DNA of 64,000 nt from Candidatus Zixiibacteriota bacterium (GCA_034439475.1 JAWXAN010000007.1:30920-94919); one strand, 5' to 3'. Positions 44,763 through 53,960 are shown, counted from the stretch's first letter. Numbers and translations are program-made. The notes: generated from the letters alone by a model not told the origin.

Positions 44763-45760
44763 CGAGCCACCACTTGATAGGCCTCGCCGTTGCGCTCTTC
44801 GAGCATTTCTTTGAAGGTAGTCGCTTTTTCAAATGATGCGAAGCGACCGATATAGACGATATGATAACGTTTCCCTGAAATATTTTTGTCTTCGGTCTCC
44901 ATCTTTTCGCTGTAGGTGTTGAACAAATCAACCTGTCTTTTTGCATTTTCTTTGCTTGAAAAGACGCCGATTTTGACCGCGTAATAGGTTCCGGTAAGAC
45001 GCGCGGCTTTTTCAGCGGATTTTGTGTCCTGTGACATATCGGCCTGGGCCAGATTATCGACAATGGCATCGAGTCCAATTGATGAGGGATATGCTTCGCG
45101 CAGGATATTGTAATAAAAGACGGCATCGTCAGTCTTGCCTTGAGCGAGGGCATCATTGGTCAACAGGTAAAGAGCCTGTGAGACCCCAAGTCCGGATTTT
45201 TGACGGGCAAGGTCTTTGAGGGGTTTGTAGCTTGCCAGCTGTTTTTTTAAGCTTGCAAGCAAACGGGCTTTGTCTATTGTAGCCAGATCGACATAGGGAC
45301 CTCTTTTGTGTTCGAGGAGAAACTGATCGATTGTTTTCAGGGCTATTTTCTCACGACTATTCCACTCATCGGCCATGACAACAAAGCGGGTCATGTCGGC
45401 GATGAGTGAGCCTTGTGGCCATTGTGAGCGATAGGCTTCGGATACTTTGGCGAGGTTGGCGGCATCATGTTTTGCAAAATAGAATTGGGCAAGCCGTAGA
45501 TGCGCTTCTTCCTGAAAGCGGGGGGCGAGTCCTTTTGAGATGGCCGATTTGAGCAATTCGGCTGAGCGGACGGCCCGCCGTTCGAGCAAACTTTGAAAAA
45601 ACAGATTATCGCCGATTGAGGCATTGGCCGGTGTCTGCGAAGTGAGAATCCGCCGGGCTTGGGCCACATCCCCCCGCATGATTATGGAATAAATATCCTG
45701 CGTGTGGGTCAGCGATGGAAAAGCGAAAAAACATGCGCAAAGAAATATGAATGATTTCAT
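44759..45760 (-). CDS. Secreted SPOR-domain protein with helical repeats
   Basis: This 333-aa protein has a signal peptide (1-20, CFFAFPSLTHTQ) and helical, TPR-like repeats. The C-terminal SPOR domain (about 255-333) has TYYAVKIGVFSSKENAKR, KRYHIVYIGRFASFEKATTF and EAYQVVAR. SPOR domains bind denuded peptidoglycan at the division site. It lies between a LapB-like gene and mutS, 41 bp after lapB and overlapping mutS by 4 nt. The function is inferred as envelope or cell division; the specific partner is unknown. Confidence 0.88.
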   Translation of the reverse strand: MKSFIFLCACFFAFPSLTHTQDIYSIIMRGDVAQARRILTSQTPANASIGDNLFFQSLLERRAVRSAELLKSAISKGLAPRFQEEAHLRLAQFYFAKHDAANLAKVSEAYRSQWPQGSLIADMTRFVVMADEWNSREKIALKTIDQFLLEHKRGPYVDLATIDKARLLASLKKQLASYKPLKDLARQKSGLGVSQALYLLTNDALAQGKTDDAVFYYNILREAYPSSIGLDAIVDNLAQADMSQDTKSAEKAARLTGTYYAVKIGVFSSKENAKRQVDLFNTYSEKMETEDKNISGKRYHIVYIGRFASFEKATTFKEMLEERNGEAYQVVAR

Positions 45761-45801
45761 CTATGTAATAACTCCAAGAAATCTGCGAAGCATGAAAACG
45801 A

Positions 45802-46896
45802 TCAGACTGAAACTCTGGACATATCAGAGCGAGTAAATCCATCGACGGTGAACCCGGCTCCGGATTTCCGTTTGAGACTTCGCACCAAGGTGTCGAGTTT
45901 TTTCTTTTCCCCTTTTTCAATATAGAGCCGTCCAAGCTCAAAGAGCGCGATTTGGTCGTCCGGGGTGTCCTCGACAATCTGCTCGAGGATTTCGATGGCT
46001 GAGGTGAGGTCTCCCTTTTTTTCGCTCAGCCGGGCGAGTGTGCGACGGGCTTCGCCGTTTTTTGGGGCATGCACAAGGATTGTCTGGCAGATATCCACGA
46101 TTTCGCCATAGCGTCCAAGTTCAAAAAGGGTCTTTTTGAGGCGTTCGATAACTTTGTCACCCTGCTCAGGAAAGGTTGTGATGAGTTTATTCCAGATATT
46201 GACGGCGTCCTCGAAACGTTTCTCTTCGTAGTACGAATCTCCAATTGCGAGATAGGCGGCAACATATGCGGGGTCAAGAGAGATGGCTTCTTTGAGGGCA
46301 ACGCGGGCTTTGTGGTATTCTCGTTTTTTGAAGAGGTCTTCGCCGGCAAGATATTTCAGCCGAGCGAGTGGTTTTTTGGATTTGTTAGATTCCAATTTGA
46401 GAATATGGGTGGCTGTTTCATATGCTCCATCCCAATTGCCCGACTGTTCATGAAGTTTGAGAAGCGAGGCATGGGCCCATCGGTCGCGGCTGTCAAGCGA
46501 GATCAATTCACGCAATGCCTTTTCGGCAGTGGAGGGTTCGCCGAGGGCGGTATAATCTGCGGCTAATTGCCTCAGTATGGATATTTTTTCATTGCGACTC
46601 AGGGTGGTGCGGAGGGTCAGGTCTTTGTGAATTTGCAAGGCTCGCTCGGGCTGTTTGTTGGAGCGGAGAATAGCGCCGAGCCGAAGATAGGCATCGAGAT
46701 TGTTTGTGTCTTCGGCTACCACTTGGCGGAGTTTTGAAAATGCCGCCTCTTCTCTTCCATCGAGCAAATCTTTGAGAGAATCGACATACTGCGAAGAGTC
46801 GCTATTGACCGAATTTGCTTTCATTCGATCATAGGCGAGATAGAAACATATCGCTCCAAGGAGCAGGACCAGAAGAAATAAGACAGCGTCAGACAT
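45802..46896 (-). CDS. LapB/YciM-like membrane-anchored TPR protein without rubredoxin domain
   Basis: This 364-aa protein has an N-terminal membrane helix (VLFLLVLLLGAICFYLAY) and nine or so TPR units (for example PAYVAAYLAIGDSYYEEKRFED). Its layout and its position 5 bp after a LapA-like gene match LapB (YciM), which controls LPS synthesis by recruiting LpxC to FtsH. E. coli LapB ends with a rubredoxin-type zinc domain (CxxC...CxxC). Here the C-terminal end (RKSGAGFTVDGFTRSDMSR) has no cysteines, so either the protein differs or the role has changed. It is the second gene of the lapA operon. Confidence 0.8.
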   Translation of the reverse strand: MSDAVLFLLVLLLGAICFYLAYDRMKANSVNSDSSQYVDSLKDLLDGREEAAFSKLRQVVAEDTNNLDAYLRLGAILRSNKQPERALQIHKDLTLRTTLSRNEKISILRQLAADYTALGEPSTAEKALRELISLDSRDRWAHASLLKLHEQSGNWDGAYETATHILKLESNKSKKPLARLKYLAGEDLFKKREYHKARVALKEAISLDPAYVAAYLAIGDSYYEEKRFEDAVNIWNKLITTFPEQGDKVIERLKKTLFELGRYGEIVDICQTILVHAPKNGEARRTLARLSEKKGDLTSAIEILEQIVEDTPDDQIALFELGRLYIEKGEKKKLDTLVRSLKRKSGAGFTVDGFTRSDMSRVSV

Positions 46897-46901
46897 CCAG
46901 T

Positions 46902-47270
46902 TTAGACCTCATCAAAGACCGACTTAATTTCGTGCTTTCGGCTGTCGAGTCCTTTAAGTAAATCGACTGACTCTTCGATCGGCCGATTGCGCAAAATTGC
47001 CATCTCGGACTCAAGCGCGCGGATTTTAGTGTTGGCAGAACGAATGCCCACGGCCATTTTTATGTACATCAGGATAAAGAGCAAGATCGAGATGAGCATT
47101 CCGGCGATAACCGACCACATAACGACAGTCAATAGCGGGACTTGGGTGTAATTGTAATAGAAAGGCTGTAGGTTGACATCGATCTTTTGGTTCGTGCCGA
47201 CATTATTAAAGGCAAAGGCTATGACAATGATTATGAGTAAGGTCATGAGAAGCATTCTCAGCGCCCACAT
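46902..47270 (-). CDS. LapA (DUF1049) family membrane protein
   Basis: This 122-aa protein has two membrane helices (about 5-22 and 45-70) and a C-terminal coiled coil (ANTKIRALESEMAIL), as in LapA/YciS. LapA partners LapB in LPS assembly. AGGAAGAGG precedes the ATG. It heads the operon, about 38 nt from a strong promoter (47315-47343). The C-terminal MAILRNRPIEESVDLLKG tail is not usual but is short. Identification rests on architecture and on the neighbouring lapB-like gene. Confidence 0.78.
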   Translation of the reverse strand: MWALRMLLMTLLIIIVIAFAFNNVGTNQKIDVNLQPFYYNYTQVPLLTVVMWSVIAGMLISILLFILMYIKMAVGIRSANTKIRALESEMAILRNRPIEESVDLLKGLDSRKHEIKSVFDEV

Positions 47271-47314
47271 AACACTGCCTCTTCCTGAGTCAATAAAGGT
47301 GCTTTCATAGTTGT

Positions 47315-47343
47315 AGTATACACGAGGCGGACATCGCCGTCAA
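47315..47343 (-). promoter_or_regulatory. Sigma70 promoter of the lapA-lapB-SPOR-mutS-mutL-miaA operon
   Basis: On the minus strand TTGACG (47338-47343) and TATACT (47315-47320) are spaced by exactly 17 nt, with start near 47308. The hairpin AATGAG-CCTC...GAGG-CG-CTCATT (about 47374-47402) just upstream lies directly after the 47405-48073 gene and may end its transcript. Confidence 0.82.
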
Positions 47344-47404
47344 TTGCTAAGACGATGTTTTCTTATCACATTCTAATGAGCCTCCAGCCATGAGGCGCTC
47401 ATTT

Positions 47405-48073
47405 TTATTCTTTTGGGGCTTGGACCCAGGCAAGAGAATTAATTATTGACATTGCCTCGCCGGAGACTTGCTCATAGGAAGGCCATTCGCAAATTAAATG
47501 AAAGAGGATAACGGTGTTGTCCTTCTTGACGGCTACAATTGAGCCGCCATAGGAGCTGTTTATCCGTTTGCCGCCGACAGAAGATGCCGAAAGAGAAACT
47601 TCCTTCATGTATTTGGCCTGTCCATCCCAGCGCATGGCAGTCTGGCCGGCCAATGTCATGGGCTTCTTTCCCTTGGGCACGACATCCGGTTCGGAGAGAA
47701 TATCAAACTCTTTAAGAATCTCGCTTTTTTGTTTTGACGCAAATGACCGGCTCAGGAGTGAATCGAGAAAGGCCGAAGCGCTTAAGGTTGTCGTGTCGGC
47801 AAAAATTGCCAATCGGGGAACCTGGGCGTAATCAGGAGTCTCAAGGTAATCGGGCGGGATATTATGGTTGGTTTGGGTCAGAATAAGACGAAAATTACTT
47901 TTCTCGGCGCCAATTTTTGAGCGCCAGTTCTCGTTAACGGTCAATGAGAAATCATAGCTATTGTCCTGATAGATTCGTCCTTCAAGGTCTCCGGCTTTTT
48001 CTTTTTTGCGGCCAGCTTCGGCAGATGAACAGGCAATCGCCAACACCAGGGCGGCAAACAGCATTTGTTTCAT
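47405..48073 (-). CDS. Predicted lipoprotein, function unknown
   Basis: This 222-aa protein has MKQMLFAALVLAIACSS, with a plausible lipobox (LAIAC, Cys15). The mature chain has a PsbP/DUF1795-like appearance: an early YDFSLTVNENWRSKI strand pair, a central LAGQTAMRWDGQAKYM and a late VILFHLICEWPSYEQVSGEAMSI. This resembles a small alpha-beta sandwich seen in photosystem-associated and lipoprotein families, but I do not assert a family. It stands alone between the lapA operon and the polysaccharide genes. Function is unknown. Confidence 0.72.
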   Translation of the reverse strand: MKQMLFAALVLAIACSSAEAGRKKEKAGDLEGRIYQDNSYDFSLTVNENWRSKIGAEKSNFRLILTQTNHNIPPDYLETPDYAQVPRLAIFADTTTLSASAFLDSLLSRSFASKQKSEILKEFDILSEPDVVPKGKKPMTLAGQTAMRWDGQAKYMKEVSLSASSVGGKRINSSYGGSIVAVKKDNTVILFHLICEWPSYEQVSGEAMSIINSLAWVQAPKE

Positions 48074-48223
48074 CGTTTACTCCTTAATCCTATCTTTCTT
48101 TGCCAAAAGTCCTATGGTCATCCTAGTTAAATATAACTCATTGTCGGTGAAATATGCCAGAAAAATATCAGTCCGGTTTGGTTGGGAACTGAGGGCATTG
48201 CTCGAGGCGCTTTGCGCCATACG

Positions 48224-49093
48224 TTATCGTTCAAATCCGATTTTCTGTCGTGTAAACGAACCAAGGTAATCAATCACGGTAGTAAAGTTGAACTCCGAGA
48301 GCAATTGTTCCAGTTTTAGGCCGAAGATGTCCGTTGAGCCGTAGGTGCGGAAACTCTGCGAGAGAGACAATCCGTTTGCTTTGGGCGGATTAGGGTCGAA
48401 CTCCCAGGGGTGGATATAGATGACGGCGGGAATGCCCTTATTATTCAGTCTCTTTACCATTTGCCGCGAAAACCAAAAGGGGGAGTGACGGAGGTATCCG
48501 CCTCCGGTTACGGGAAGGTTTCGGCCAAAGAGGCGAACAGTCGAGGCCGGCAATTCGAAAAGGTACCGTCCCTCGCTGAGGGACATTTTGAAGAGTTGTC
48601 TGGGTCCGTCGGGGATGCCATAGAGATCATGTTTGATGGGGAAAATTGAACTGTCGTAATCGAAGCCGAGTTCGCCAAGAATTTCGAACGCCCATGGTAT
48701 GCTGGCGTTAATCGACCAGCTTGGGGCGCGATAACCAAAGGGGCGAACACCGGAGGCTTGCTGGATGGCTTCAAGCGCTCTCTGCGTGTCTTCTCTGAAT
48801 GTTTCCGGTGTGAGCTGGTCAACGCGGCGGTGCTGATAGCTGTGGCAGGCTATTTCATGTCCTTCGGCGGCTATATCGCTAATAAGCCTCGGATAGCGTT
48901 CAGCACACCAACCGAGGACAAACCATGTCGCTCGCACATGCTTGCGGTTGAAAAGATCAAGCAGGCGGTAGCTGTTTTCCTGCACCCGCGAAGGGAGGGC
49001 GGGCCATTGTTCAAAGGGATATTTTTCGCGGAGAATCTCAACCACAAACCATTCTTCGAGGTCGACAGTCAGGATATTAAGTTGTTCGGGCAT
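48224..49093 (-). CDS. XrtA-type polysaccharide deacetylase (DUF3473)
   Basis: This 289-aa NodB-fold enzyme belongs to the exosortase/PEP-CTERM-locus subfamily. It opens LNILTVDLEEWF, carries the metal Asp in TVD and the HEIACHSYQHRRVD histidine motif, GYRAPSWSI, and the DUF3473 end (IHPWEFDPNPPKA). It is likely to remove acetyl groups from a surface polysaccharide. It is the last gene of a run with a polysaccharide exporter, TPR protein and tyrosine-kinase-like ATPase. No exosortase (XrtA) or glycosyltransferase gene is in the window. Confidence 0.93.
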   Translation of the reverse strand: MPEQLNILTVDLEEWFVVEILREKYPFEQWPALPSRVQENSYRLLDLFNRKHVRATWFVLGWCAERYPRLISDIAAEGHEIACHSYQHRRVDQLTPETFREDTQRALEAIQQASGVRPFGYRAPSWSINASIPWAFEILGELGFDYDSSIFPIKHDLYGIPDGPRQLFKMSLSEGRYLFELPASTVRLFGRNLPVTGGGYLRHSPFWFSRQMVKRLNNKGIPAVIYIHPWEFDPNPPKANGLSLSQSFRTYGSTDIFGLKLEQLLSEFNFTTVIDYLGSFTRQKIGFER

Positions 49094-49119
49094 GTGTGAC
49101 CACCCTCTTCGCTTGCAGA

Positions 49120-49908
49120 TTAGCGCGGAATGGTATTTCGCTTTGGCATCTCTTCGATGGAAACAGGCAGCTTGCGCTGAGGAGGGGCATTGCCTTTATT
49201 TCGGCGGGGCTTTTCTTCCTCGGCTGATGAATAATAATCATAGTGGCTGTATGAATAATAGGCCGGCAGCGAGTCGTTCATATTATTCATGACAACTCCA
49301 ACAATAGCGCCGCCGCTTGAGTTCAAAATTTCCGTCGCACGTTTGGTGAGATCGCGCTGGGTTTCCCCGGCTTTAACAACCATGAGTACTCCATCAACTT
49401 CCTGCGCCAGAAGCATCGGGTCGGAGACAGGCAACACAGGAGCGCAATCGACAAGGATCAGATCATAATAGAATTTCATCTCGGCAATCAGGGATGAAAG
49501 CGCTTTAGCATCGAAAATATCGGCCGGATGGGCAGTAGCTTTTCCCGCGGTGATAATATCAAGTTTATCCAGTCCGGTCTTCTTAATAGTGCTTTTGACC
49601 GCAGCCCCTTCGGATAGTATTTCAACCAATCCCAAATCGCGAGCCAGAACAAAATTTTTGTGCAGCGTGGGACGCCTCAGATCGCAGTCGATAAGGAGCG
49701 TTTTAAGTCCTTTTTTTGCGGCGGTCATTCCGAGAAAGCTGCAAATTGTTGATTTCCCCTCGGACAACGTGGAGGAGGTGATGAGGATTGATTTGAGTTC
49801 ACCTTTTTTGCTGTGCTGTTTGAGGTTAACCAGGAGCCGTCTGAATTCTGTGGCAAATGGAGATTCAAAGGCAAAAAAGTCGACGAGTGAAAGCTGTACA
49901 CCTGACAT
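49120..49908 (-). CDS. BY-kinase-like ATPase (CpsD/CapB family) for exopolysaccharide export
   Basis: This 262-aa cytoplasmic protein has Walker A LITSSTLSEGKST, Walker A' TLLIDCDLRRPTLH, Walker B LILVDCAPVLPVSDP, and a Tyr-rich cluster (PAYYSYSHYDYYSSAEEE), as in bacterial tyrosine kinases. The membrane partner (Wzz/GumC chain-length protein) is not fused to it and not seen in the window. It follows the TPR gene by 4 nt and is followed by the deacetylase. It probably regulates polymer length by autophosphorylation of the Tyr cluster. Confidence 0.92.
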   Translation of the reverse strand: MSGVQLSLVDFFAFESPFATEFRRLLVNLKQHSKKGELKSILITSSTLSEGKSTICSFLGMTAAKKGLKTLLIDCDLRRPTLHKNFVLARDLGLVEILSEGAAVKSTIKKTGLDKLDIITAGKATAHPADIFDAKALSSLIAEMKFYYDLILVDCAPVLPVSDPMLLAQEVDGVLMVVKAGETQRDLTKRATEILNSSGGAIVGVVMNNMNDSLPAYYSYSHYDYYSSAEEEKPRRNKGNAPPQRKLPVSIEEMPKRNTIPR

Positions 49909-49912
49909 GGGC

Positions 49913-51046
49913 TTATGACCGTCTCTCGGCTGGGGCGGTGGAAGGCTTGTTCATGGCATTAAGCACACTTTCGGCATCACGGAGTGAGGAGACAATTCCT
50001 GTCATTGTCGGGCTTATTTGCAGGCATTTTGTATAGTGCACGATTGCCTTTTGCCAGATCAGTTTTGCTTGTTCTTCGTAACACTGCGCCAATTCCGCCA
50101 TTAAATCCACATAGTTTGGATTTTTTGAAATTTCAGCCTGGAGGAAATCTATTCTGTCCGAGATAGCTTTCTCGGAGACGAAATCGGGATGCAAAATGAA
50201 TCTCATGTGAAAAGTGGAAAATTCCTGACGATGCGCTTCCTTTTTAGCCTCGCGGACTCTTTTGAACTGATTAAGCGCCAATTTCCAGTCTTCGTGTTCA
50301 AGCAATCTCATGCCGTCGTCGAAGGCAGAACTCTTAAACTGGGGATAGATAAGCGAAGCTTTGTAAATCGCATCAGTTACTTTCGTTCTCATGCTGCCTT
50401 GAGACAACTCTGCTTCGGGATTTGTTCCGCTAATCAAAAGGGTGAGATAAGTTATTCCCAGATTGAAATAGGCATCGCTATAATACAGATTTATCTGAGT
50501 GGCCTCTTTAAATTCTCGAAGGGCCGCCTGTATAGATCCGGCTAAAAGAAAGGATTCCCCGAGGTTATTGCGATAATCAGCAAATGCCGGACACTGTTGT
50601 ACTGCGGCCGAGGCCGCCTGAACGGACTCCTCGGTCCGGCCTGACAGGCGCAGGGCGATGCCAAGGTAATTAAGAGCCTGATGATGGGAGGGTTGGAGTA
50701 TCACAACTGAGGAAAGCATTTCCACCGCTTCGGCGTATAGACCTTTATAAAAGAAGGCTGTGCCGAGATGATACATCATGCCGCTGTCGCCGGTATTTTT
50801 GGCTTTATGGTATCCCTGAAGCAAGAGTTCGATTTCTTTTTTCTTTTCGCCATGAGTCACCCGCACGAGAGACAAGACCTCTTCGGCATTGACCTCGACC
50901 GGGTGGGGATTGACCATGACTTCGGTTTGCCTGCCGTTGACATAAATTGTGGTAAGGACAGATCCAAGCTGGCCATCGTTGGTCGTCTGAATAAGGTATT
51001 CGCGCTCCTGATCGTGGAGTTTGCTGCTCATGCGATATGTTTCCAT
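49913..51046 (-). CDS. Cytoplasmic TPR protein of the exopolysaccharide locus
   Basis: This 377-aa protein has no signal peptide or membrane helix. An N-terminal segment (VLTTIYVNGRQTEVMVNPHPVEV) is followed by a tetratricopeptide array (HHQALNYLGIALRLSGRTEE, YYSDAYFNLGITYLTLL), then a second TPR-like block near the C-terminus. AGGA precedes the ATG at 51046. It sits between the Wza-like exporter (51099-52097) and the BY-kinase, where a GumC/Wzz gene normally lies. It may scaffold kinase and exporter, but its function is unknown. Confidence 0.82.
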   Translation of the reverse strand: METYRMSSKLHDQEREYLIQTTNDGQLGSVLTTIYVNGRQTEVMVNPHPVEVNAEEVLSLVRVTHGEKKKEIELLLQGYHKAKNTGDSGMMYHLGTAFFYKGLYAEAVEMLSSVVILQPSHHQALNYLGIALRLSGRTEESVQAASAAVQQCPAFADYRNNLGESFLLAGSIQAALREFKEATQINLYYSDAYFNLGITYLTLLISGTNPEAELSQGSMRTKVTDAIYKASLIYPQFKSSAFDDGMRLLEHEDWKLALNQFKRVREAKKEAHRQEFSTFHMRFILHPDFVSEKAISDRIDFLQAEISKNPNYVDLMAELAQCYEEQAKLIWQKAIVHYTKCLQISPTMTGIVSSLRDAESVLNAMNKPSTAPAERRS

Positions 51047-51098
51047 ATGTTTCCTACTATCGGCGTCTTCGGCTGTTGTACTTAGCCTGAGTCATAGT

Positions 51099-52097
51099 TT
51101 ATCTTGTGACGGTGTTGCCATTACCACTGAGCCGGTCGAGAAGAATGACAATTGAGGTGATTGTACCCAGAACGATGGATGCATTGGTCAGGGTGAGGCC
51201 CAAAAAGCCAGTTCCTTTAGGCGGGATAACAAAAGTATCTTCTCTCCGGACGGTGTAACGTGCAGGAAGATTTTGGTTGAACTGTTTTTCGAGGTCAAAA
51301 CGAAGGGTTTGAGAATAAAACCCGTCTTTGGTGATAATTTTAGCCTTCTTCAGGTCGGCATTTTCGGTCGGACCACCGGCAAGCGAAAGCAGTTCAAGGA
51401 TATCCATATTATCTTCAAAGCCAATCTGGCCAGGGCGGGTGACCGCGCCGATGACATAGACCAGGTTTTTGGCCTGAGTTGTCTGTCCAAGATTTGCCGA
51501 TGGCATTTGTCCTGCGGTGCGAGGTACTTCGATTGTGTCCCCGCGGCGGATTTTAGGCAGTTTGTCTACCTCGTTTTTGGCAATGGCCTGTGCGACATTG
51601 ACAACTTCGACTTTGCCAGCATCCGCGCCTCCACGAATAATGGTAACGCGGCTTAAATCGCCAAATTCGCCCACTCCGCCAGCCTCGTTAATGATTGCCC
51701 AGAGGTCAGGAATCTCCTCGAAGGTTCGTTTTCCTGGCTGGTTGACTTGGCCTATAACAAAAACATGGTTGTAATTGAATGCAACCACACGAACTACAGT
51801 CTGGGAAATATCTTTGTTGAGACGCGACATTTGCCGTATGATATCGCTCTGGAGTTCTTCAGTCGTCTTCCCCGAGGCCTGAATTTGTCCTACAATATCG
51901 AGGGTTATTTTTCCGTCAAGTCCGACTCGCACACTGGCATCCAAGGAAGGATCCTGGAAAAAGCTAATTTCAAGGACGTCCTCGGCTCCGATCCGATATT
52001 CGCGGGTTTGAGCCTCGATTGAGACAGTGTCTGTACATAGCAGCGCGCCAGCCAAAAGGATTAATTGACACATCTTTCGCAATTGTTTGATATCCAA
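51099..52097 (-). CDS. Polysaccharide export outer-membrane protein (Wza/SLBB family)
   Basis: This 332-aa protein has a signal peptide (LILLAGALLCTDTVS, no strong lipobox), the Poly_export domain (EYRIGAEDVLEISFFQDPSL) and two SLBB domains (VFVIGQVNQPGKRTFEE and VYVIGAVTRPGQIGFED). A C-terminal membrane helix (TNASIVLGTITSIVILLDRL) may form the outer-membrane helical pore as in Wza. The start is uncertain: the TTG at 52097 directly follows GAGGAG with no spacing; an ATG at 52073 is also in frame. It heads the EPS run. Confidence 0.9.
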   Translation of the reverse strand: MDIKQLRKMCQLILLAGALLCTDTVSIEAQTREYRIGAEDVLEISFFQDPSLDASVRVGLDGKITLDIVGQIQASGKTTEELQSDIIRQMSRLNKDISQTVVRVVAFNYNHVFVIGQVNQPGKRTFEEIPDLWAIINEAGGVGEFGDLSRVTIIRGGADAGKVEVVNVAQAIAKNEVDKLPKIRRGDTIEVPRTAGQMPSANLGQTTQAKNLVYVIGAVTRPGQIGFEDNMDILELLSLAGGPTENADLKKAKIITKDGFYSQTLRFDLEKQFNQNLPARYTVRREDTFVIPPKGTGFLGLTLTNASIVLGTITSIVILLDRLSGNGNTVTR

Positions 52098-52227
52098 CTC
52101 CTCGGTTCAGTTTATCCTTATATACCACAATCGGCACTTTAGTTCGATTGATTTATACCGCATTAATATAGGGTTACTAAAAAGCGCTGTAAAGATTTAA
52201 TTGGTCAAGATCTGATTCGTGAGATAG

Positions 52228-53781
52228 TTAGGGGGCTGTGCTCTCGTACATCATTGCGCGATTACGCCCGGTCTCTTTGGCTTTCAAGAGAGCCATATCA
52301 GCGGCGTACAGCAGCTTTTGCGAGTTGTCGGCATCGAATGGATAAACCGCTCCGCCCAGCGAAATTGTGCATGCAATTTCTTTGAGGGAACTTCCAAGAG
52401 AAAAACGAGCGCTGCCAATAGTCGTCTGAAGTCTCACCATGAACTGTTCGCAGGTCGTTCGGTCGGTGTCGGGCATGATTACACAAAATTCATCCCCCCC
52501 ATAACGGGCAATGACATCGATTGTGCGAATAGCGTTACTGAGAATACTACCCATACTGGTAATCACAGCATCCCCGGCCTGATGGCCATACCGATCATTG
52601 ACTCCCTTGAGGTCATCGAAATCAAAAATCACGAGGGCGACACTGCGCTCATAGCGCCGGGCGCGGTCTATTTCTTCGACAAGCCTTCGGTTAAAATAGC
52701 GTTGGTTGGATAATCCGGTAAGCGGGTCGGTGAAAGAGAGTTCTTCGATTTTTTCGAACGACTCGGCATTTTCCATCAGATTTCGAGCGAGGGTCTGCAA
52801 TAGTTGGAGACGCTGGCGCATCTCGGGCTCATCAGATATTCGGTCGAGCGCTAAGAGTCCTCTCCTCTCACCCGATATATTGAGTGCGACGACATGGGAT
52901 AATCCGGCCAGTGACAGCTCTTTGGTCCACGGTATAGTTTGTCGGAGCAGATCGTCCAATTGTTCGGTTCGGTAGAGATGACCCGATGACAGCAGTACAA
53001 CGAGGGTGTCAAAAAGCTGCGGGTCAGGAGTGGCCAGATTCTGGCTCACTCCAAATGAGACCGTCTGAACAGTTGACGGCTTTTCTGTTGAGTGATACCA
53101 GTAGGCAACTTTGCCGAGGTTGAGTTCACTCTTGACAAATTCAATTATCTCACCGGTAAGTGTCTTGGGGTTATGATGTCTGATAAGTTTAAGCACCGGT
53201 CTGGCAGTTATTTGAAGCGGCGCTGAGAATGGCGCTGGGGTCTGTTTGTGCGAACTGGATCGGTCAGAGATTGTGCGGCTTTCTGGGGTCGAAAGTTTTG
53301 CTGACAAGGCCTGGGCAATTAAAGTCATCGCAAGATTCGACATCTCCTGATTACTGTTCGTCGAGGTTTGTAAAAGGAACAGACCCAGGGTTGTATCACC
53401 CCGTACAAGCGGGACCCAGGTGTCGAAAGCGCGCGATCGAATCCATTCCGATGTGGCAAGTAACAAGCCAGCATCGAGTTCATCAATTGGTCTCAGGCCC
53501 ATCTGATATCCACATGGAGGAAGCACTCCAAGTTTTAGTTCAAATCCAATAGCTTCTGCATCAGATGCTTCAGCGCCGGAGTGGCCTGCTATTGTGAACA
53601 CGCCATTGAGGTTGATGAGGAGAACTGCTTTTGAAAATCCAAGGGCATGGACTGCGACAGCGCAGACTTCCTGCTCAAGTTCTAAAAATTCAGACTCTGC
53701 GGTCTGGACGCGAGAAACGAACCTATAGAGCGCTTCAAGATCGATAGGTAATGAAGAAGAGCGGTCGTGATTAGAATTCAT
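52228..53781 (-). CDS. GAF-like/GGDEF diguanylate cyclase
   Basis: This 517-aa protein makes cyclic di-GMP. The ATG at 53781 has GGTGA upstream; a GTG lies two codons earlier. The N-terminal part has a GAF-like sensor (AVHALGFSKAVLLINLNG) and a middle region resembling a second one. The C-terminal GGDEF domain starts SFTDPLTGLSNQRYFNRRL, has ARYGGDEFCVIMP, and keeps the inhibitory I-site RTID five residues before. There are no membrane helices. It lies upstream of the polysaccharide exporter, consistent with c-di-GMP control of the polymer. A promoter TTGACT-17-TAAATA is at 53904-53932. Confidence 0.95.
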   Translation of the reverse strand: MNSNHDRSSSLPIDLEALYRFVSRVQTAESEFLELEQEVCAVAVHALGFSKAVLLINLNGVFTIAGHSGAEASDAEAIGFELKLGVLPPCGYQMGLRPIDELDAGLLLATSEWIRSRAFDTWVPLVRGDTTLGLFLLQTSTNSNQEMSNLAMTLIAQALSAKLSTPESRTISDRSSSHKQTPAPFSAPLQITARPVLKLIRHHNPKTLTGEIIEFVKSELNLGKVAYWYHSTEKPSTVQTVSFGVSQNLATPDPQLFDTLVVLLSSGHLYRTEQLDDLLRQTIPWTKELSLAGLSHVVALNISGERRGLLALDRISDEPEMRQRLQLLQTLARNLMENAESFEKIEELSFTDPLTGLSNQRYFNRRLVEEIDRARRYERSVALVIFDFDDLKGVNDRYGHQAGDAVITSMGSILSNAIRTIDVIARYGGDEFCVIMPDTDRTTCEQFMVRLQTTIGSARFSLGSSLKEIACTISLGGAVYPFDADNSQKLLYAADMALLKAKETGRNRAMMYESTAP

Positions 53782-53903
53782 CGCCACTCACCGTGTGATG
53801 ATATAAAAAAACAACTTTCAGCCATCAACAGGACACTTCCAATAATCGGCATTGCCAATCACTCCAAACCCTTTGATGCACGATGCTGCGTGCTTTCAGT
53901 CTC

Positions 53904-53932
53904 TATTTACGGAACAACAGAGAAAAAGTCAA
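53904..53932 (-). promoter_or_regulatory. Sigma70 promoter of the diguanylate cyclase gene
   Basis: On the minus strand TTGACT (53927-53932) and TAAATA (53904-53909) are spaced by 17 nt. The leader of about 115 nt contains two short hairpins (GCACG...CGTGC at about 53872-53888 and GGC-AAT-GCC at about 53850) but no recognisable c-di-GMP riboswitch. Confidence 0.65.
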
Positions 53933-53960
53933 TCTAAAAGTAGGCAATGGCTTAGGGCGG

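Noticed and set aside
53788..53903. c-di-GMP riboswitch in the diguanylate cyclase leader
   Set aside because: The conserved GEMM core blocks are absent; only short hairpins are seen.
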